64,000 bases of DNA from Pelodera strongyloides (taxonomy: Eukaryota > Nematoda > Chromadorea > Rhabditida > Rhabditidae): the NCBI GenBank assembly GCA_036852015.1, contig JAANDG010000003.1:1012001-1076000 (forward strand), in the 5' to 3' direction. The translations under genes and the position numbers were made by a program. The notes beneath the pieces are model-generated. The model made no database searches, was not told the origin of the DNA, and saw nothing but the letters and a program-made list of their open reading frames with translations. This document shows positions 23,219 to 36,439 of the stretch, piece by piece (the first letter of the stretch is position 1; every line of letters begins with the position of its first letter).

Positions 23219-23224
23219 AATAAA
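23219..23224 (+). terminator. polyadenylation signal of the NPA gene
   Basis: AATAAA lies 33 bases after the NPA stop codon, followed by T-rich sequence. Confidence 0.65.
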
Positions 23225-23505
23225 TTATTTTTCTTTTTTTTTCTCTAATGAGAAAGTTACTTTTAGAAAATGCTTCGAATTTTTGTATTGCTGCAATGCA
23301 CCATAAAAATCGAAAAAAAAAATAAATAAAAATCGTGCACAGAAATTACTTTTGTGAGAAGAATTCCCTTGTTCACGGACTAATTCTCGACGCTTCAGTT
23401 TCATTGAGAAAAAGTAATAACTCGCTAAAAATCAATTCACCAGTAAACTAGAGTATAGAATATAGAAATTTTATTTCCCCTACACGCAAGCAAAAAAAAA
23501 GATGT

Positions 23506-26500
23506 TCAGAAGATTATTGGGGCGACCACTTTAAATTCAATGCCACACGCATCCACTCCTTTCCTTATCTAAATTCACATTTTATTTTCGATCAAAGGGT
23601 CAGGCCCATTTCAAATTACCCCTATTTTTGATGACTCCATAGGATTCTCCGGTTCAAATATAGTAAGCTGAATTTTTTTTTCAATTTTCAGTCGCAATAT
23701 TCACGCAGTTTTCAGCAGTTTACCATGGCCAGTCATACACAACAATCAATCGCAGTTGTCACGCCCATTCGCGCTGATTGGCTAATATCGCAATTGCCAC
23801 GCCCAATAGAGCATATTGACCAATTAGCGCGGAGGGGCGTGACAACTGCGATATATAGTTGGGTATGACTGGCCATGGTAAATTGCTGAATACTGCGTGA
23901 ATTTTGCGACTGAAAATTGAAAAAAAATTCAGCCTACTATATTTGAAACGGAGAATCCGATGGAGTCATCAAAAATAGGGGTAATTTGAAATGGGCCTGA
24001 CCCTTTAAATACTTTTTTTATCATCAACAATTCACCCACCTCAATGTTTGAATTTTTGGGAAATTTGAGTAGGTAGCATATTTTGTAAGTCACAAAAATA
24101 ATCAACACCGATGTAAATATGTAAATAAACGATAAACCTTAGCATATCCTTTATCTCCAAATTCAGTTCCATGACTGTTGCGGATCATCCAGAAATCTTT
24201 ACCGTTTTCCGAACCTAAAAGATATTCACTCGGTGCAGTGGACTTGGAACGTCAATTACCCACTTCAGGAAATGCTATGTTCCGTTGGTGCACGACTTTC
24301 AAGCGAAATACGGGCCGGTTTTTAAAACACAGTGGACAAGTGAATTCCTCGCTTTTTTTATTAATTCATGTTCATTTGCATATGCTGCACAAGATTCCTG
24401 GTGTACTCGATGCGTCTGTAAATTCAAAAACCGACCAGAATTTCGCTTTAAAGTGATAAAACACAATGCAATGCGATTTTTTGTGCTAATAAGCAACACC
24501 ATTTCACAAACCTGATGTCGAGAATCGCATTTCTTATGGTTTGGGATGTGGAAGAAAACTGACAAAGGTCGATTGTCTAATTATAGCACTTGAACAACTA
24601 ACCAACGGTGGTTTCCCAGTTCATCATAGAGGATTTATAAACAATTTCTTCCCCGTTCATAAGCAATTTCACTTTCTATAGAGAAAAGAAAATAGAGGTA
24701 CCGACGGTACCGTAACCCGGCACTTTCCGAAATACACACATAATGCATGCAAATAGTTAAAAAAATAGCATACGTGTTTTCGTGTATAAAAGGAGACAAT
24801 ACTTTCAATGTATAAAATTTATCTCGAGTGCCTGAAACATAGAAACAGAGGTTGCGGTGCCTCTATTTCCTCTATAGAAAGTGAACGTGCTCATTGACGG
24901 CCACGGGGCACTTTCCACGGTGAAGAAAGAGCTTATAAATCCTCTATTAGATGTGCCAAATAACTTCCACATCTCAATATATCGTAAGAAATTTTGTCCC
25001 AGATTTGTAAAATATTGTAGTTTGATATAGAAAGAAAAATGTGCAATAACGTTGTTCATGTTCATGTGGCGCAAATAGGCAAAACTGGTTTTTTTTTAAC
25101 TTTGCGTCGGTTTTGCGGCCAATCCCGTAAAATACACACATATGTGACAAACTCCTGGCACACCGTTTTGTTCATATGACAACCGTGGATCAAGAACACA
25201 TACCGTAACCCACAATAACGACTACGTGTCCGTCTTTGGCCGCAGCGCACAATTCTGGGGAAGGGTCCCAAATTTCCTTAGGTTTAATATTTGAAAATTC
25301 ATCAGGACAATCGAAAACTGAAATAAATCCAGTAATTGTAAGACAATTGAGGTCGATGTTAGACATGGAGTAAAGAAATCGGTCTGATTAACTAACGGAT
25401 GGAGAGGCAGACGAAAATATAGAGAGGAGAGTTGGAGGGGGAGACGGAAACGGAGAAAGCTTACGAGCAGCCATTGGCCCGTAGTGATCCACGAATAATT
25501 CCATTAGTTTGACCTGTTCTGTTTCGTCGTCTCCCTTGATCACACGGAAGTCTCTGACATTTTGCACGGGCTTCTAGATACAATATCAAGTTTTATCTCC
25601 ACTCCTGTACTATCAGGGTTGTGGGTCATGATTTTCCTAGCATTTTTGTTCCGTTTTTTTTTCTCAGATTATTTGATTTTCAAGTCCACTAGCTGCTCAT
25701 AAACACGACAAAGAAAAGATTTTTTTGGCAAAACAACTAGAAAAAAATAGGTCATGGTGACCCGATCTCCAGGGGCCAGGCTTGCCATAACGCGCGTGGC
25801 GGCTGGTAAATGCATAAACATAAGAAACGTACGATATCTGTTTGACATGCACTGCTGTTGTCTCCAGTGTATGGATACGAGGACCTGGTGGCAATTTTAT
25901 ATTGCGTAGTTGTCAACCAGCTACAAATAAATGAGATTACGCACTTAATATTTTAACTACTTTCCATTTCTACATAAGACTGTTTCTATACCAAATAGCT
26001 TTAACTTTACTGCTTGCCGTAATTATTAGCTTTTATTTAACTGTTCTCTTTGTTGAAAAGTCGTTTGTTGTGTGAGCACTCCATTTGAGACAATAGCCCG
26101 TATTCTCGGGCGCAGGAAAATTTTCCGTCGAGGAACATGTTCCGTTACGCAAAAAGAAAATGGTATTCTCGGAAAAACGGAGCGTGGAGTTTGTAGTCTG
26201 CAAATTTCCGTTCGGCAAAACGGAATTTTTTCCATACAAAAATTTCCCCGAGGCTCTTGGGTGGGATGGGAAATCACGACGGAAATTTTTCGTTTCTTTA
26301 TTTTTTACTTTATTTCTTTGTTCGACATATTCGACATTGTTCGATATTAAGAAGACAAGCACGACCCATCTTATTCAGATACTCACTAAATATTTCGAGC
26401 CCAAAATACTTGGGCCCAAAAAATTTTGGGCGACTTTAATTTTCCTGTTATTAACTGGCAGTCTCAGTCACTATCTAAAAACTGCAATATCAGTCAAATA

Positions 26501-28524
26501 TTCTTAGATTTTACTATTATCCATTTGTTAATTTTTGTTATTTGTATTTCTTTCACTTTTTTATTTTTAAAGAATAATGGAATTTTTCTAATTTTCGTTC
26601 AAGTTGCAGTTCGTTAGTGAAAAATTAAGCACATAAATGCTAGAAATTTGCTATTTAAACAAAGAACATATATATGTATATATATATAAAGAAAACTAAT
26701 CGTAAAGTCAACGTTTTAAACTACATGGAACATGTTACGTTCGGTTCCTATTCTGGCGCCCATCCGGAGCGGAACCATTTTTATATTTTCCCGGAACATG
26801 TTCCCATTTTTCAAGTTCCGTGCAGCCCGATAATACGGGCTAATATATTTGTGGTAATTTACAAAATTTATGGACGAAGACTGAATATTTGCTAAATGAG
26901 TTACCGGAGTGTCCCCTCTGGATCGCCCCCCAGGCATCCATCCATACCATCAGACGTGGGACCACAATCGACCAAGTTCTAAAAAAAAAGAATTACATGA
27001 CTACGGAAAAATAAAAGTACAAAGTCCTTCCTTGAAAATTAAACACAACGAGCTTGAATTACAAACATATATATAACCGCACCTAAAAGAGTAGATTTCT
27101 ATTTTATATTTCGCTTATAAATGAAGTACAAAAGTTCACTTGAAAACCAAGTACTACCTGCTCTGAAAGCTCGACGAGTTCTCCAGGATGATTGTAATGA
27201 CAATTGATCACTTCGATGCAGTTGATTAAGCTAAATTTCTGATTATTATCAATTTCTATTCATAGCTACTACTTTGATTACATATGTGACGTTTTGTGAA
27301 GAGTATAGATAGTCATTGTTTCAGTACTACCAACGTGTGTTATGTACGACTTCTCCGCTTTATAACTGACGCCGGGTAAACTGTAGATAAATATGAAAAC
27401 TTACGCAAATGCCCAGCACGCCCCACAACCTCCCTGGTTTCTAATGGCTGGCATGCATTGAGAATCGCGCCAGTTTTTCACCTACATATATTGATATTTT
27501 CTTAGATATATTTTTCACTATAAAAATAACTCATTTGTAAAGAATCATGTGAAATGAACCATCGGGTGGCGAAAGACAAAGGTTGTAGAAGAAAGACGCG
27601 CGAGAAATACGCGTAATTATCATAATGAGAAACGAGACTCACGGAAGAGGAGGCCGCCGGTTTCCTTGCTTTCTTCGCGTCGAATCGAAATTTTGATAAA
27701 TTGGAAATCTTCTTCTTGTAACTGTTTGAATTCAGCATCTGAAATAGGCTTGCTTCGTTTTCGTGCACCAATGAAATATCTCTAAACTCATATCTTCAAT
27801 ATCATTGCCTTTTCGATGTTGTGTGTTCTTTCTCTCTAGATTATACGTTGCAGAATAGCTGAATCTGCTGTTTTAGAATTTCCTTGCGATAATTTTATTT
27901 AGATTGCCAACCGAAATTCTGGAGGCCCTGCTAGGTCGAAATTTTAAATAACTGAAGCTAGAATAAGGCTAGAATGCCCTTACCAGTTCCACATATATGT
28001 GACGAACACCTTGAATAATGTTTACAACTAACCTTTCCCATCTCATTTTGATGTCTGTCAGTGAGTCCATTGATGACTAAACTGTATCCCCGTTTCTTTG
28101 CCTCCTGATTACTGATCAATAATCGTTCAACATTGCTGACAAACACGTTTTGTCGAGTAAGATACTCCTCACTGCCGAATTTGTAGTCTTTTTTGAAGCT
28201 AAATGCGTTTTCCTCAACTTGTATTCCACCTTTTTATACTTACCATTAAATTGTCAAGGAGCTTGGGATACTTTTCCATGATAACACGAAACTTTCCTAC
28301 GTTTCCTCGATAATTGCTTTTGCCATGAACCATTTTGTAAACACTCACCGATGTACAAAAGCGGGAAAGAGTTTGGGTATTTGTGAGACGCCTTGGATTT
28401 CGTCCAATTCAGGAACAGCAGCCAGCAGGTCTCCGGTGGGACCACCCACAATGCTCTCAATTGGAACACCCAGAGTGCTACTCAGAAAAACCAGCGGGGT
28501 TATGAGGAAGAGAACGAAAAGCAT
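23506..28524 (-). CDS. papain-family (C1A) cysteine protease, copy A, altered active-site surroundings
   Basis: Eleven exons: 28349-28524, 28033-28198, 27643-27738, 27405-27481, 27158-27230, 26905-26978, 25833-25920, 25465-25573, 25204-25317, 24138-24214, 23506-23568. They join in frame to 370 residues. Order: signal peptide, I29-type inhibitor prodomain (about 55-115), mature protease. Catalytic-site strings are NQGGCGACWAF (Gln162, Cys168), LSEQNLVDCGP, GHVVVIVGYG (His317) and IRNSHGTEFG (Asn337). The Trp that normally follows Asn-Ser is His here, and the second Trp of that loop is Phe. Family enzymes are secreted or lysosomal endopeptidases. Copy A converges on the NPA gene with 320 bp between stops. 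Foldback and TIR elements sit in its introns. The splice from exon 1 to exon 2 is inferred from the matching structure in copy B. Confidence 0.85.
23593..24009. repeat. foldback element, family A (copy 2) in the last intron of protease A
   Basis: Same ends as 2378-2796 (agggtcaggcccatttcaaa / tgaaatgggcctgaccct) and the same inner core (accatggccagtcatac, gcgctgattggctaata). Protease copy B lacks it, so it inserted after the gene duplication or was lost from B. Confidence 0.85.
24299..24457. repeat. TTAA-type MITE, family B (copy 3)
   Basis: Left end aagcgaaatacgggccggtt; right end accgaccagaatttcgcttt. Inside are tcatttgcatatgctgcaca and gtgtactcgatgcgt. Lies in intron 9 of protease A. Confidence 0.7.
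24626..24951. repeat. foldback element, family I (copy 2) in intron 9 of protease A
   Basis: Ends atagaggatttataaacaat and agcttataaatcctctat. Both arms carry GGAAAGTG or CACTTTCC and gaggtaccg/cggtgcctc pieces, as in copy 1. Confidence 0.75.
26093..26839. repeat. TIR element in intron 6 of protease A
   Basis: Terminal inverted repeats agcccgtattctcgggcgca and, at the right end, tgcagcccgataatacgggc. Gaacatgttcc strings occur in both halves. About 750 bp, AT-rich inside, with no transposase-like frame. The superfamily is not assigned. Confidence 0.65.
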
Positions 28525-28892
28525 TGCCTACAAACATATAGACCCTTTTCTGAGTACAATAACATCCACCTGATGGGAATCTTCTAGCACATACATACAC
28601 TAAAATATGTAACGAATACACTGCATGCTACTTATTTGTATGGATCTTTTTTTTAGTTTACTGTGATGATCTGGCAATATTCAAGCTTACTTTGAACCTG
28701 CGTTATTTTTTGACATTCTCGGGAACTAAAGATCGTTCATCGAACACAAATAACTTTTCGAAAGAAGTTATAAAAAAACCTGAGCAATTCAGTAACTTCA
28801 CATTTTGAACCTGTACGACTTAAATACTAGTTCATATGAATTGAAAAATGCAACTTTTGTTTAGTCACAATAATTTATTTTCCATTATTCTG

Positions 28893-28986
28893 CTTCTTTT
28901 GGGAGACAAGAACCCTTTGAATATCGAAACAATTGAGTTGACTAACAAAAACCTTTCTTCTTTTTCATGTAAGCATCTTTTAGCAA
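28893..28986 (-). promoter_or_regulatory. duplicated upstream block of protease A
   Basis: gaaccctttgaatat, gagttgactaa and a taagcatctttta string recur in order at 36681-36772, upstream of protease B. They lie about 370 bp and 450 bp from the two start codons. Conservation in a stretch with no shared frame suggests that the promoter region was copied with the gene. Confidence 0.4.
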
Positions 28987-29407
28987 CATTCTATTCTATC
29001 TATTATCTATTATCACGGGTATGTGAACTATAACTATTCTCTTTCTTTCAATATGTTGACCTCTCCATGTTTGCGAATCACACAAGCAAAAATGACAAAA
29101 CAAATGCCTGTCCGAGTTCGGTTATTTTACACGGACATCAATTGCCTATGCATGGAAATTACAGGAATGCATGCTCCCACAACGAACTTGTTTTGAGAAC
29201 CGTACTATTTGGAATCTGCTAAACGCAGATTCATTTAGTATAAATGCAGAATCGATGCATGAATTTAGCAGATTCAAAATCCCTGAGAGGCCATGTCATT
29301 TACATTGACCCGAACATGGACAGATTTGCCGTTTTCGTTTGTGCGATGCGTAAATATGGAAGCCCATTACGTAAAAATGAATGCGCAGAGCACCTCCTGA
29401 TGAAATT

Positions 29408-30510
29408 ATACAGTGCGTCTCATAAGTTTAGGTGCACCCCTAATTTTGCTCTATCATTTTTATTTGACGTGTTTGGGAAAAACAAATCATTCTAGCAAAT
29501 CGAGCATGGCGAAAAACCCTAGAATAATGGAAATTAGAAAAAAAATTAGAAAAAAAATTTAGAAAAGTACGATTTTGTAAGTATTTGACGGCTTTAAAAC
29601 CGAAAAACGGCCGTCTCATAAGTTTAAATGCATGCATAAAAATCAATATTTTGTTGGAAAGAAACACTAACCATGTATGCAATAAGTAGCTAATGATTTG
29701 TACGGCCCATATTAATTTCTACCACGTTCAAAATTGTGTTTGGCCATGATTCAGAGGACCCAATTTTCAAGCTAAAACATGATTTTTGCAAACTTTGTAC
29801 ATCTCCGCATGCAATACGGCATGATGTTGCAAAAGGGCATGGACAGAATCTTGTAGAACTTTTTATGGCGAACATTTCTTTAAAAAAAATATCTTTTTTT
29901 GGTGCACTTTTAAGAAAGTTATGATCATCTGATATTTCGCATTTGCTTGGTTTAGATTAAGGAAGCGCAAACTAGGGACGAAAAACAGCGCATGCATGGG
30001 TATTTCATGACTTCATAACTTCCTTCACAGTAAACCTACAAAGACAATCTTTTTACAGAAATGTTCGCCATATAAAGTTCTATTAGACCTTTTAATGGCT
30101 CTTTACAATTTTGTGTCTTATGGCTTGCGGAGATGTGCAAAGTTTTGCAAAAATCATGATTTGCGTGAAAATTGGGCCCCAACGAATCATGCCCAAACAG
30201 AATTTTGAACCTGGTAATGATTAACATGAGTCTCTCAGGTCATTAACTAAGTAGTAATGCATCGATTGTGTTTCTTTCCAACAAAATATTGATTTTCTAT
30301 GCACGCATTTAAACTTATGAGGAGACGGCCGTTTTTCGGTTTTAAAACCGTCAAATACTTATAAAATCGTACTTTTTTCTAATTTCCATTGCTCTAGGGT
30401 TTTTCGCCATGCTCGATTTGCTAGAATGATTTGTTTTTCCCAAAAACGTCAAATAAATATGGTAGAGCCAAATTAGGGGTGCACCTAAACTTATGAGACG
30501 CACTGTATGA
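29408..30510. mobile_element. Tc1/mariner-like palindromic non-autonomous element
   Basis: Long inverted repeat of about 1.1 kb. Ends: cagtgcgtctcataagttta, with the complement at 30485-30508, flanked by TA on each side (the duplication expected for Tc1/mariner). The arms match over aaaccctagaataatgg, the tcataagttta strings and catgatttttgcaaa. No transposase frame is visible. It lies between protease A and the LTR element. Confidence 0.75.
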
Positions 30511-30695
30511 TAGTTATTTTGATCCGAAGAGTTCTGCCGCGAGTAGCTAAAATTTAATTTTTTGTAGATTTACGTCCCCTTCTGTATTTTTCTTCCCATG
30601 CTCAACCAATTTCTGATTTTCTTTCTTTTACAGAATTTATAACAGGAACACTCCATTCAAGTTTGTATTTGTCCGTCTAATTGAAGGGTTTCTGC

Positions 30696-31011
30696 TGTAA
30701 GTGCTGTGTTCTCACAACACTTATGTCTTTGTTTAGTTACGTATAAGGCATTCTAGTTTGGTTCTCTCCCTCTTCAACATCTATTCATGCGTGAGGGCCA
30801 TTCTAGTTTGTCTCTCTGACGGCGGTCACGTGTGCGTGCCGCCCACATTTACAACGGAGAAAGAGACGTGTTTATATTGAAGCCTCAGTGTGCCCCTATG
30901 TCGTAACAAGAACACGCGGCATAAATACTTTGCTCGACTCATGTGTTTGAATTTCCAAACACCACATCACAACAACGTTTAAACAGGACATGGGCAAATC
31001 CTAGTTTAACA
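30696..31011 (+). repeat. 5' LTR
   Basis: 316-bp LTR, TG to CA ends, immediately followed by the primer-site-like tggcgaccg. Confidence 0.88.
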
Positions 31012-31970
31012 TGGCGACCGCTCGGGCTGGCTCTATTTCCACCAGATCCAGAGAACCTACATCTTGCCCGAAATCCCCAATTCTCAGCAATCTACTACAA
31101 TCTCCCCATTATTTTTACGGCAATCCTCCAACTAATATTCGGTCCAGTGAATATTCGTATTCCTGTTTTTACTACAAACCACGTCACACTGCTTCCGTGT
31201 ACAAGAAGGCCAACCAAAGAGAGACGACAAGGCGAGCTGCATAGGCCGTACGGTACCGTTAACAGTTAATAGTTTAAGCTGACGTGCCATATCTAGTATT
31301 TTCGTTAGACACTGTTTAGGTACCATTTTCATTTATAATAATGAGTGCAGCTCAGGGACACCTCGTTTGGCTAGGTTATGTGTATATAATTATTTTTATG
31401 AGTAGGACCCCGCTCAAAGAGCGTAATATTTGTCCGGCAGCGTAGGAAGATGGGAGGTAGGGAAGGCTAGCCGGCTAACCGTTATGACGCCATTCGAGTG
31501 TAATTTATAAGATGCTAAAATACCACAATAGGGTCCTTTGTGTATTTGTCCCCAATTGTTGAATTAGCGTAGGTAACTTTTCTAGGAGAAAATGCTAGAG
31601 TTTAATTAAACTTATTGAGTTTGTAGAGTTATCTGAATATTGCTGAGTTTTATTTTGCTGTGTATGTGAGGAGGGCACACTCCGAGCATTGTTATTCGAA
31701 GTTTAGAACATTGAATTTGATACATCATGGTTGAAGTTAATATTTTGTGATTGATTTTTTTTCTCGCACACTGAGGGCATAGAACGTTAATTTTTGTATA
31801 GTTAGTTTATTTTATATTTTGAGACGGTAAAATACGCGTATACGTTACGATACGCTACGGTCACGTTCACGGTAATTTTATTATTGAGATACCGGTTTAG
31901 GCAAACGGATTAGGATTTTGAAACGCCGGTCTAGGATAGCACGGGGACCGTGCTACTTAGGGAACGGGGA

Positions 31971-32286
31971 TGTAAGTGCTGTGTTCTCACAACACTTATG
32001 TCTTTGTTTAGTTACGTATAAGGCATTCTAGTTTGGTTCTCTCCCTCTTCAACATCTATTCATGCGTGAGGGCCATTCTAGTTTGTCTCTCTGACGGCGG
32101 TCACGTGTGCGTGCCGCCCACATTTACAACGGAGAAAGAGACGTGTTTATATTGAAGCCTCAGTGTGCCCCTATGTCGTAGCAAGAACACGCGGCATAAA
32201 TACTTTGCTCGACTCATGTGTTTGAATTTCCAAACACCACAGCACAACAACGTTTAAACAGGACATGGGCAAATCCTAGTTTAACA
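31971..32286 (+). repeat. 3' LTR
   Basis: 316-bp LTR nearly identical to 30696-31011, preceded by a purine tract and followed by the CTGC duplication. Confidence 0.88.
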
Positions 32287-32511
32287 CTGCGTTTCAATAC
32301 TCCTAACGTGAACCACGTCGTCGCTGGCATGTATGCATTACTCCTAACTTTCTGCGGTGTTGTTACTTTGCGGTTTTAGACGCCGTGTCGTATTTGCTTT
32401 TTCTAATACAATGTTCACCTCAACATGCACGTCAATACATGTCACTAATTGTGAGCAGAAGGTGAAATTTTATATGTCGAATTTTATTTCGCCTACACGA
32501 AAAAAAGATGT

Positions 32512-35500
32512 TCAGAAGATTATCGGAGCTAACACTTCAGATTCAATGCCACACGCATCCACTCCTTTTCTGATCTAAATTCAAATTTTATTTTGGATTA
32601 AATATTTTTTTTTGTCAGCAACAATTCACCTCAATGTTTGAATTTTTGAGAAATTTGAGACATACTTTGCTAACATTTTGCCAGTCACAACAAAAAAATT
32701 AATACCGATGTAAATATATAACTATACAAAAAATAAACCTTAACGTATCCTTTATCTCCATAACCAGTTCCCCAACTGTTGCGTATCATCCAGAAATCCT
32801 TGTCATTTTCAGAGCCTAAAGGATGTCTTTTTACACTTGGTTTGTAGATCTGCAAAGTCAATTATCGTCCACAGGGACAGATTGGGCTTTTCGGCGAATT
32901 TCTGTATTACCTTCCGGCGAGGAAAGATTTATTACTAGAATTATTCCACAATTCATCGCAGGAGCACGGATGGAAACCAAGCTGCTTTTTCATCTTCGCA
33001 TCAATTGGCGGTCCATTTTCGTATCAAGTAAGATTTTCGCGCATATCGGCAAATGATGTGGCACACACACGCACGACGCACCGTCTTATTGATAAGTAAA
33101 ATGTAATATATGTATTACCAACAATACCTACCGTAACCTACAATGACCACTACGTGACTCGTTGTGGCTGCAGAACACAATTCTGGGGAAGGATCCCAAA
33201 TTTCCTTAGGTTTAATATTGTTAAATTCATGAGGGGAGGCGAAAACTGAAAGAAATACTGTGAAAAGCAGTGCTTCAGTAGACCCAGAGACGATGCAGGA
33301 ACAAAAAAAAACAATTGATCGAGATAGGGAGACGTAGACAAAATTAAGTAGTGAAGTTGCGAAGTATGGAGAGGTAGAGAGAAATAAATACAGAGAGAGG
33401 AGGGGTGGTGATATCGAGATATATATAGGGAAAGAGAGAGAGAGAGAGAAACGGAGGAAGCTTACCAGCAGCCATTGGCCCGTAGTGATCCACGAATAAT
33501 TCCATAAGCTTGACCTGTTCTATTTCGTCGTCTCCCTTGATCACACGGAAGCCTTTGACATTTTGCTTTGGCTCCTAGACACATAATTCAGTTTTGCATG
33601 GCGCATTCCGCATTGTATAGTTATATATATGTATGATAATTACTACCCATGTGGTGCTTGCTAACGTATCCTATTATAAAAGCAGAGTGCACGACCAAAG
33701 ACCGCAAATGCTGAAGAATTCATTGCGAGATTTTTCAAAACAACTAGAAATAAGTCACGATGACCCGAGCTCCAGGACCCAATCGTGGCAGCTGGCAAAT
33801 GCAAAAACATAAGAAACTTACGATATCTGTTAGACATGTGCTACTATTGTCTCCAGTGTATGGATACGAGGACCTGGTGGCAATTTTATATTGAGTAGTT
33901 GTCAACCAGCTAAACGATAATAATAATAATTTATTGTTGATGAAACAACGCAGATAAGAACATGCACAATAATTCTCAGAGTACTTAACAAAAAGCGAAT
34001 GATAAGGTAATGTTTGATAGATTAACTCTTTTTCGTTTTTTTTATGAACGGTAGAGTTCAGGCATAGCGATTTTCTGAATATTTGTGATGCGACTTACTG
34101 CAATGTACCCATTGGATAACCTCCACCGCAGCCAAACATGTTATAAGACTTGGGACCACAGTCGACCAAGTTCTAAAGAAAACTGTTTGGTCGTTGCATG
34201 GAAAAAGAAAGGTAAAACGTTTGAAAAATCAAAACAACGTGAATTCATTTTTTTTTATTATAATATTAATATTTTTCATTTTTGAATTGGAAATTGTAAT
34301 TTTTTCGGGATTTTAGTTTCTGGGAATTGTATGTAGAAGTCGAAATCTCCCATAAGGAAGAAGTCGCTTTCTCTTTCGCTGACAAAGGGAAAAATACCAA
34401 AGACGAAAGAGTTTGATTTGAAAAGTTCAAGGATGACCTGTTCTGAAAGCTCGACAAGTTCTCCCGGGTGATTGTAGTGACAATTGATCACTTCGATGCA
34501 GTTTATTAAGCTAAATTTCTGATTATTTTCAATTTATGACGGTATTTTCTAGTTTTCTCTCGGGTAATGTTACTATTATATACGCAACATGTTGCTTGCG
34601 CTGGTAACTAACAGCGTCACTTATGTTCACATATCACTGTTCTATGTACTTGAGGCTTACGACACTTTACTTTATGGCACTTAGCGAACGCAAACGCTGT
34701 CATTTGCAAAATTAGCCTTATTCTAGTCAATCGTTAGGTTTATATATATGTATTATTTTTTTCTTCACATGTGCACCCTATCGTTAATATTATGAGTAAA
34801 CAAATGACATGAATTTTATATTGTTGAGCTACGATCCATTATGGGAGAAGATTATATGTAGTAAGGGTAGATCTTCGAGATCTACGCTTACTATGAATTT
34901 TATAATCCGTAGAAATAACTGAAAACTCACGCAAATGCCCAGCACGCCCCGCATTTTCCTTGGTCTCTAACGGCCGGCATGCATTCGGAATCGCGCCAGT
35001 TTTTCACCTACATGTTTTCGTGGACGTTTTGTTAGATTTTACAACTAGTTGGCTAAGAGTTCCTGTGAAATAAAATGTGGTATAAAGGTAAAGAGGAAAG
35101 CTGGGCGAAAAATATCTCCATAAAACACTAATAACCATTTCCGCGTGTAAATCAAATCTCACTACACTTGAAGGAACGGAAACAGTTCGCTGTTGATGGG
35201 TTTTCCAATTATATTTTGGAACTACACGAGAACATTTTTTTAAATTCACGTTTAGTACCAGAATTTGGTTATACTTGGCTGGAAACCCCATGCAAAAAAA
35301 ATTACCGCCTGTTTCCTTGCTTTGTTCGCGTTGAATCGAAATTTTGGTAAATTGGTGATCTTCTCCTGGTAACTCTTTGAATGCATTGCAAAGGGTATCT
35401 GAAAATGAATCTTTGGACGTTTTGTGCCATGCTGAAAAAATAGTTTCAATGTCGCTTATTTTTCTTCCTCAGTAGACGCTAGGTATATAGACCGATCTCA

Positions 35501-36228
35501 AAACACTTGTTGCTATCACTTATGATAGGAGATCTGCCTGCCAAAAATGCCGAGAGTGCCAAATATGGCTTTCAGTGTATCGATTGCTAACTAGAATCCG
35601 TTCGGGAGGCCATCATGTGAAGGATAGTCCATGATTAAATCATTTATCTAAAACTAGAAAACCACATCAATCCCACATACATATGTAACTGTTTACAACT
35701 AACCTTTCCCATCTCATCTTGATGTCTATCAGTGAGCCCATTGATAACCAGACTATATCCACGTTTCTTTGCTAGCTTATTACGCTCCACTAGTCGCTCA
35801 ACATTGCTGACAAACACTTTTTGTCGAGCAAGATACTCTTCACTGCCGAGTTTGTAGTCTTTGTTGAAGCTAAATGTGTTTTCTTCAACTTCTATTCCAC
35901 CTTTTAAATACTTACAATGACAACGCGAGCTTATTGCGGTAATTTTTCGAGGACGTGCAAGCATGTATATGGGTTACATGTCTACCATATCACGTAACGG
36001 CCTTTTCCTCGCTAATGTTCTTTGCCATGAAACACATTTAATAATCACTCACCGATGCACAAAGGCGGGAAAGAGTCTAGATATTTGTGAGACATCTTGG
36101 ATATCATCCAAGTCAGGAATAGTAGCCAGAAGATCTTCAGTAGGGCCACCCACGACGTTTTCAACTGGACCACACAGTGTGCTACTCAGTAAAGTGAGCA
36201 GGGTTGTGACGAAGAGAATAAAGCGCAT
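32512..36228 (-). CDS. papain-family (C1A) cysteine protease, copy B, active site intact
   Basis: Eleven exons: 36053-36228, 35704-35869, 35306-35398, 34931-35007, 34438-34510, 34099-34172, 33822-33909, 33466-33574, 33132-33245, 32739-32815, 32512-32574. They join in frame to 369 residues and match copy A exon for exon. It has a signal peptide (MRFILFVTTLLTLLSSTLCG) and an I29-like prodomain with the F..F....Y.....EE...R..F..N pattern. The mature protease has DQGKCGACWAF (Gln161, Cys167), LSEQNLVDCGP, GCGGG, SHVVVIVGYG (His316) and IRNSWGTGYG (Asn336, Trp338). All catalytic residues are present, so an active secreted or lysosomal protease is expected. The donor of exon 5 (GTCATC) is weak. Introns are mostly free of the foldback elements that fill copy A. 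Confidence 0.9.
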
Positions 36229-36439
36229 TTCCTGTAAACCTACAGTTTTTCGTTCATACGAATGCTCCTCACTCAGTTAGGAATTTCTTACTCCAAGAAT
36301 ATTATGACTATTATTTTGCTTACTATTTTATTATCAAGTAGTCCTTTCCTTGTTTATTCAACTAAGATTTTGGTGCTCTACATTTTATCCTAGTTTTTTT
36401 TTACGCATTTTCAGAAACTTTTAGAAAGTTTGTTAATCA

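Larger units (their letters stand above)
30696..32286 (+). mobile_element. complete short non-autonomous LTR retrotransposon (TRIM-like)
   Basis: Two 316-bp direct repeats, 30696-31011 and 31971-32286, start TGTAAGTGCTGTG and end TTTAACA. I count two differences between them, so insertion is recent. CTGC flanks both sides (30692-30695 and 32287-32290), a 4-bp target duplication. The internal 959 bp starts TGGCGACCGCTCGG, which fits a tRNA primer site, and ends in a purine run (ttagggaacgggga) just before the 3' LTR, which fits a polypurine tract. The longest internal frame is about 77 codons (31011-31244) and shows no gag or pol motif. It must rely on a partner element for protein. A 3-5 bp duplication fits Ty3/gypsy or Bel/Pao type elements. 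Confidence 0.9.

Noticed and set aside
28250..28318. Extra exon in protease A (NYRGNVGKFRVIMEKY)
   Set aside because: It would need a 31-bp intron before it and breaks the frame after it. Skipping it joins exon 1 to 28198 in frame in both copies.
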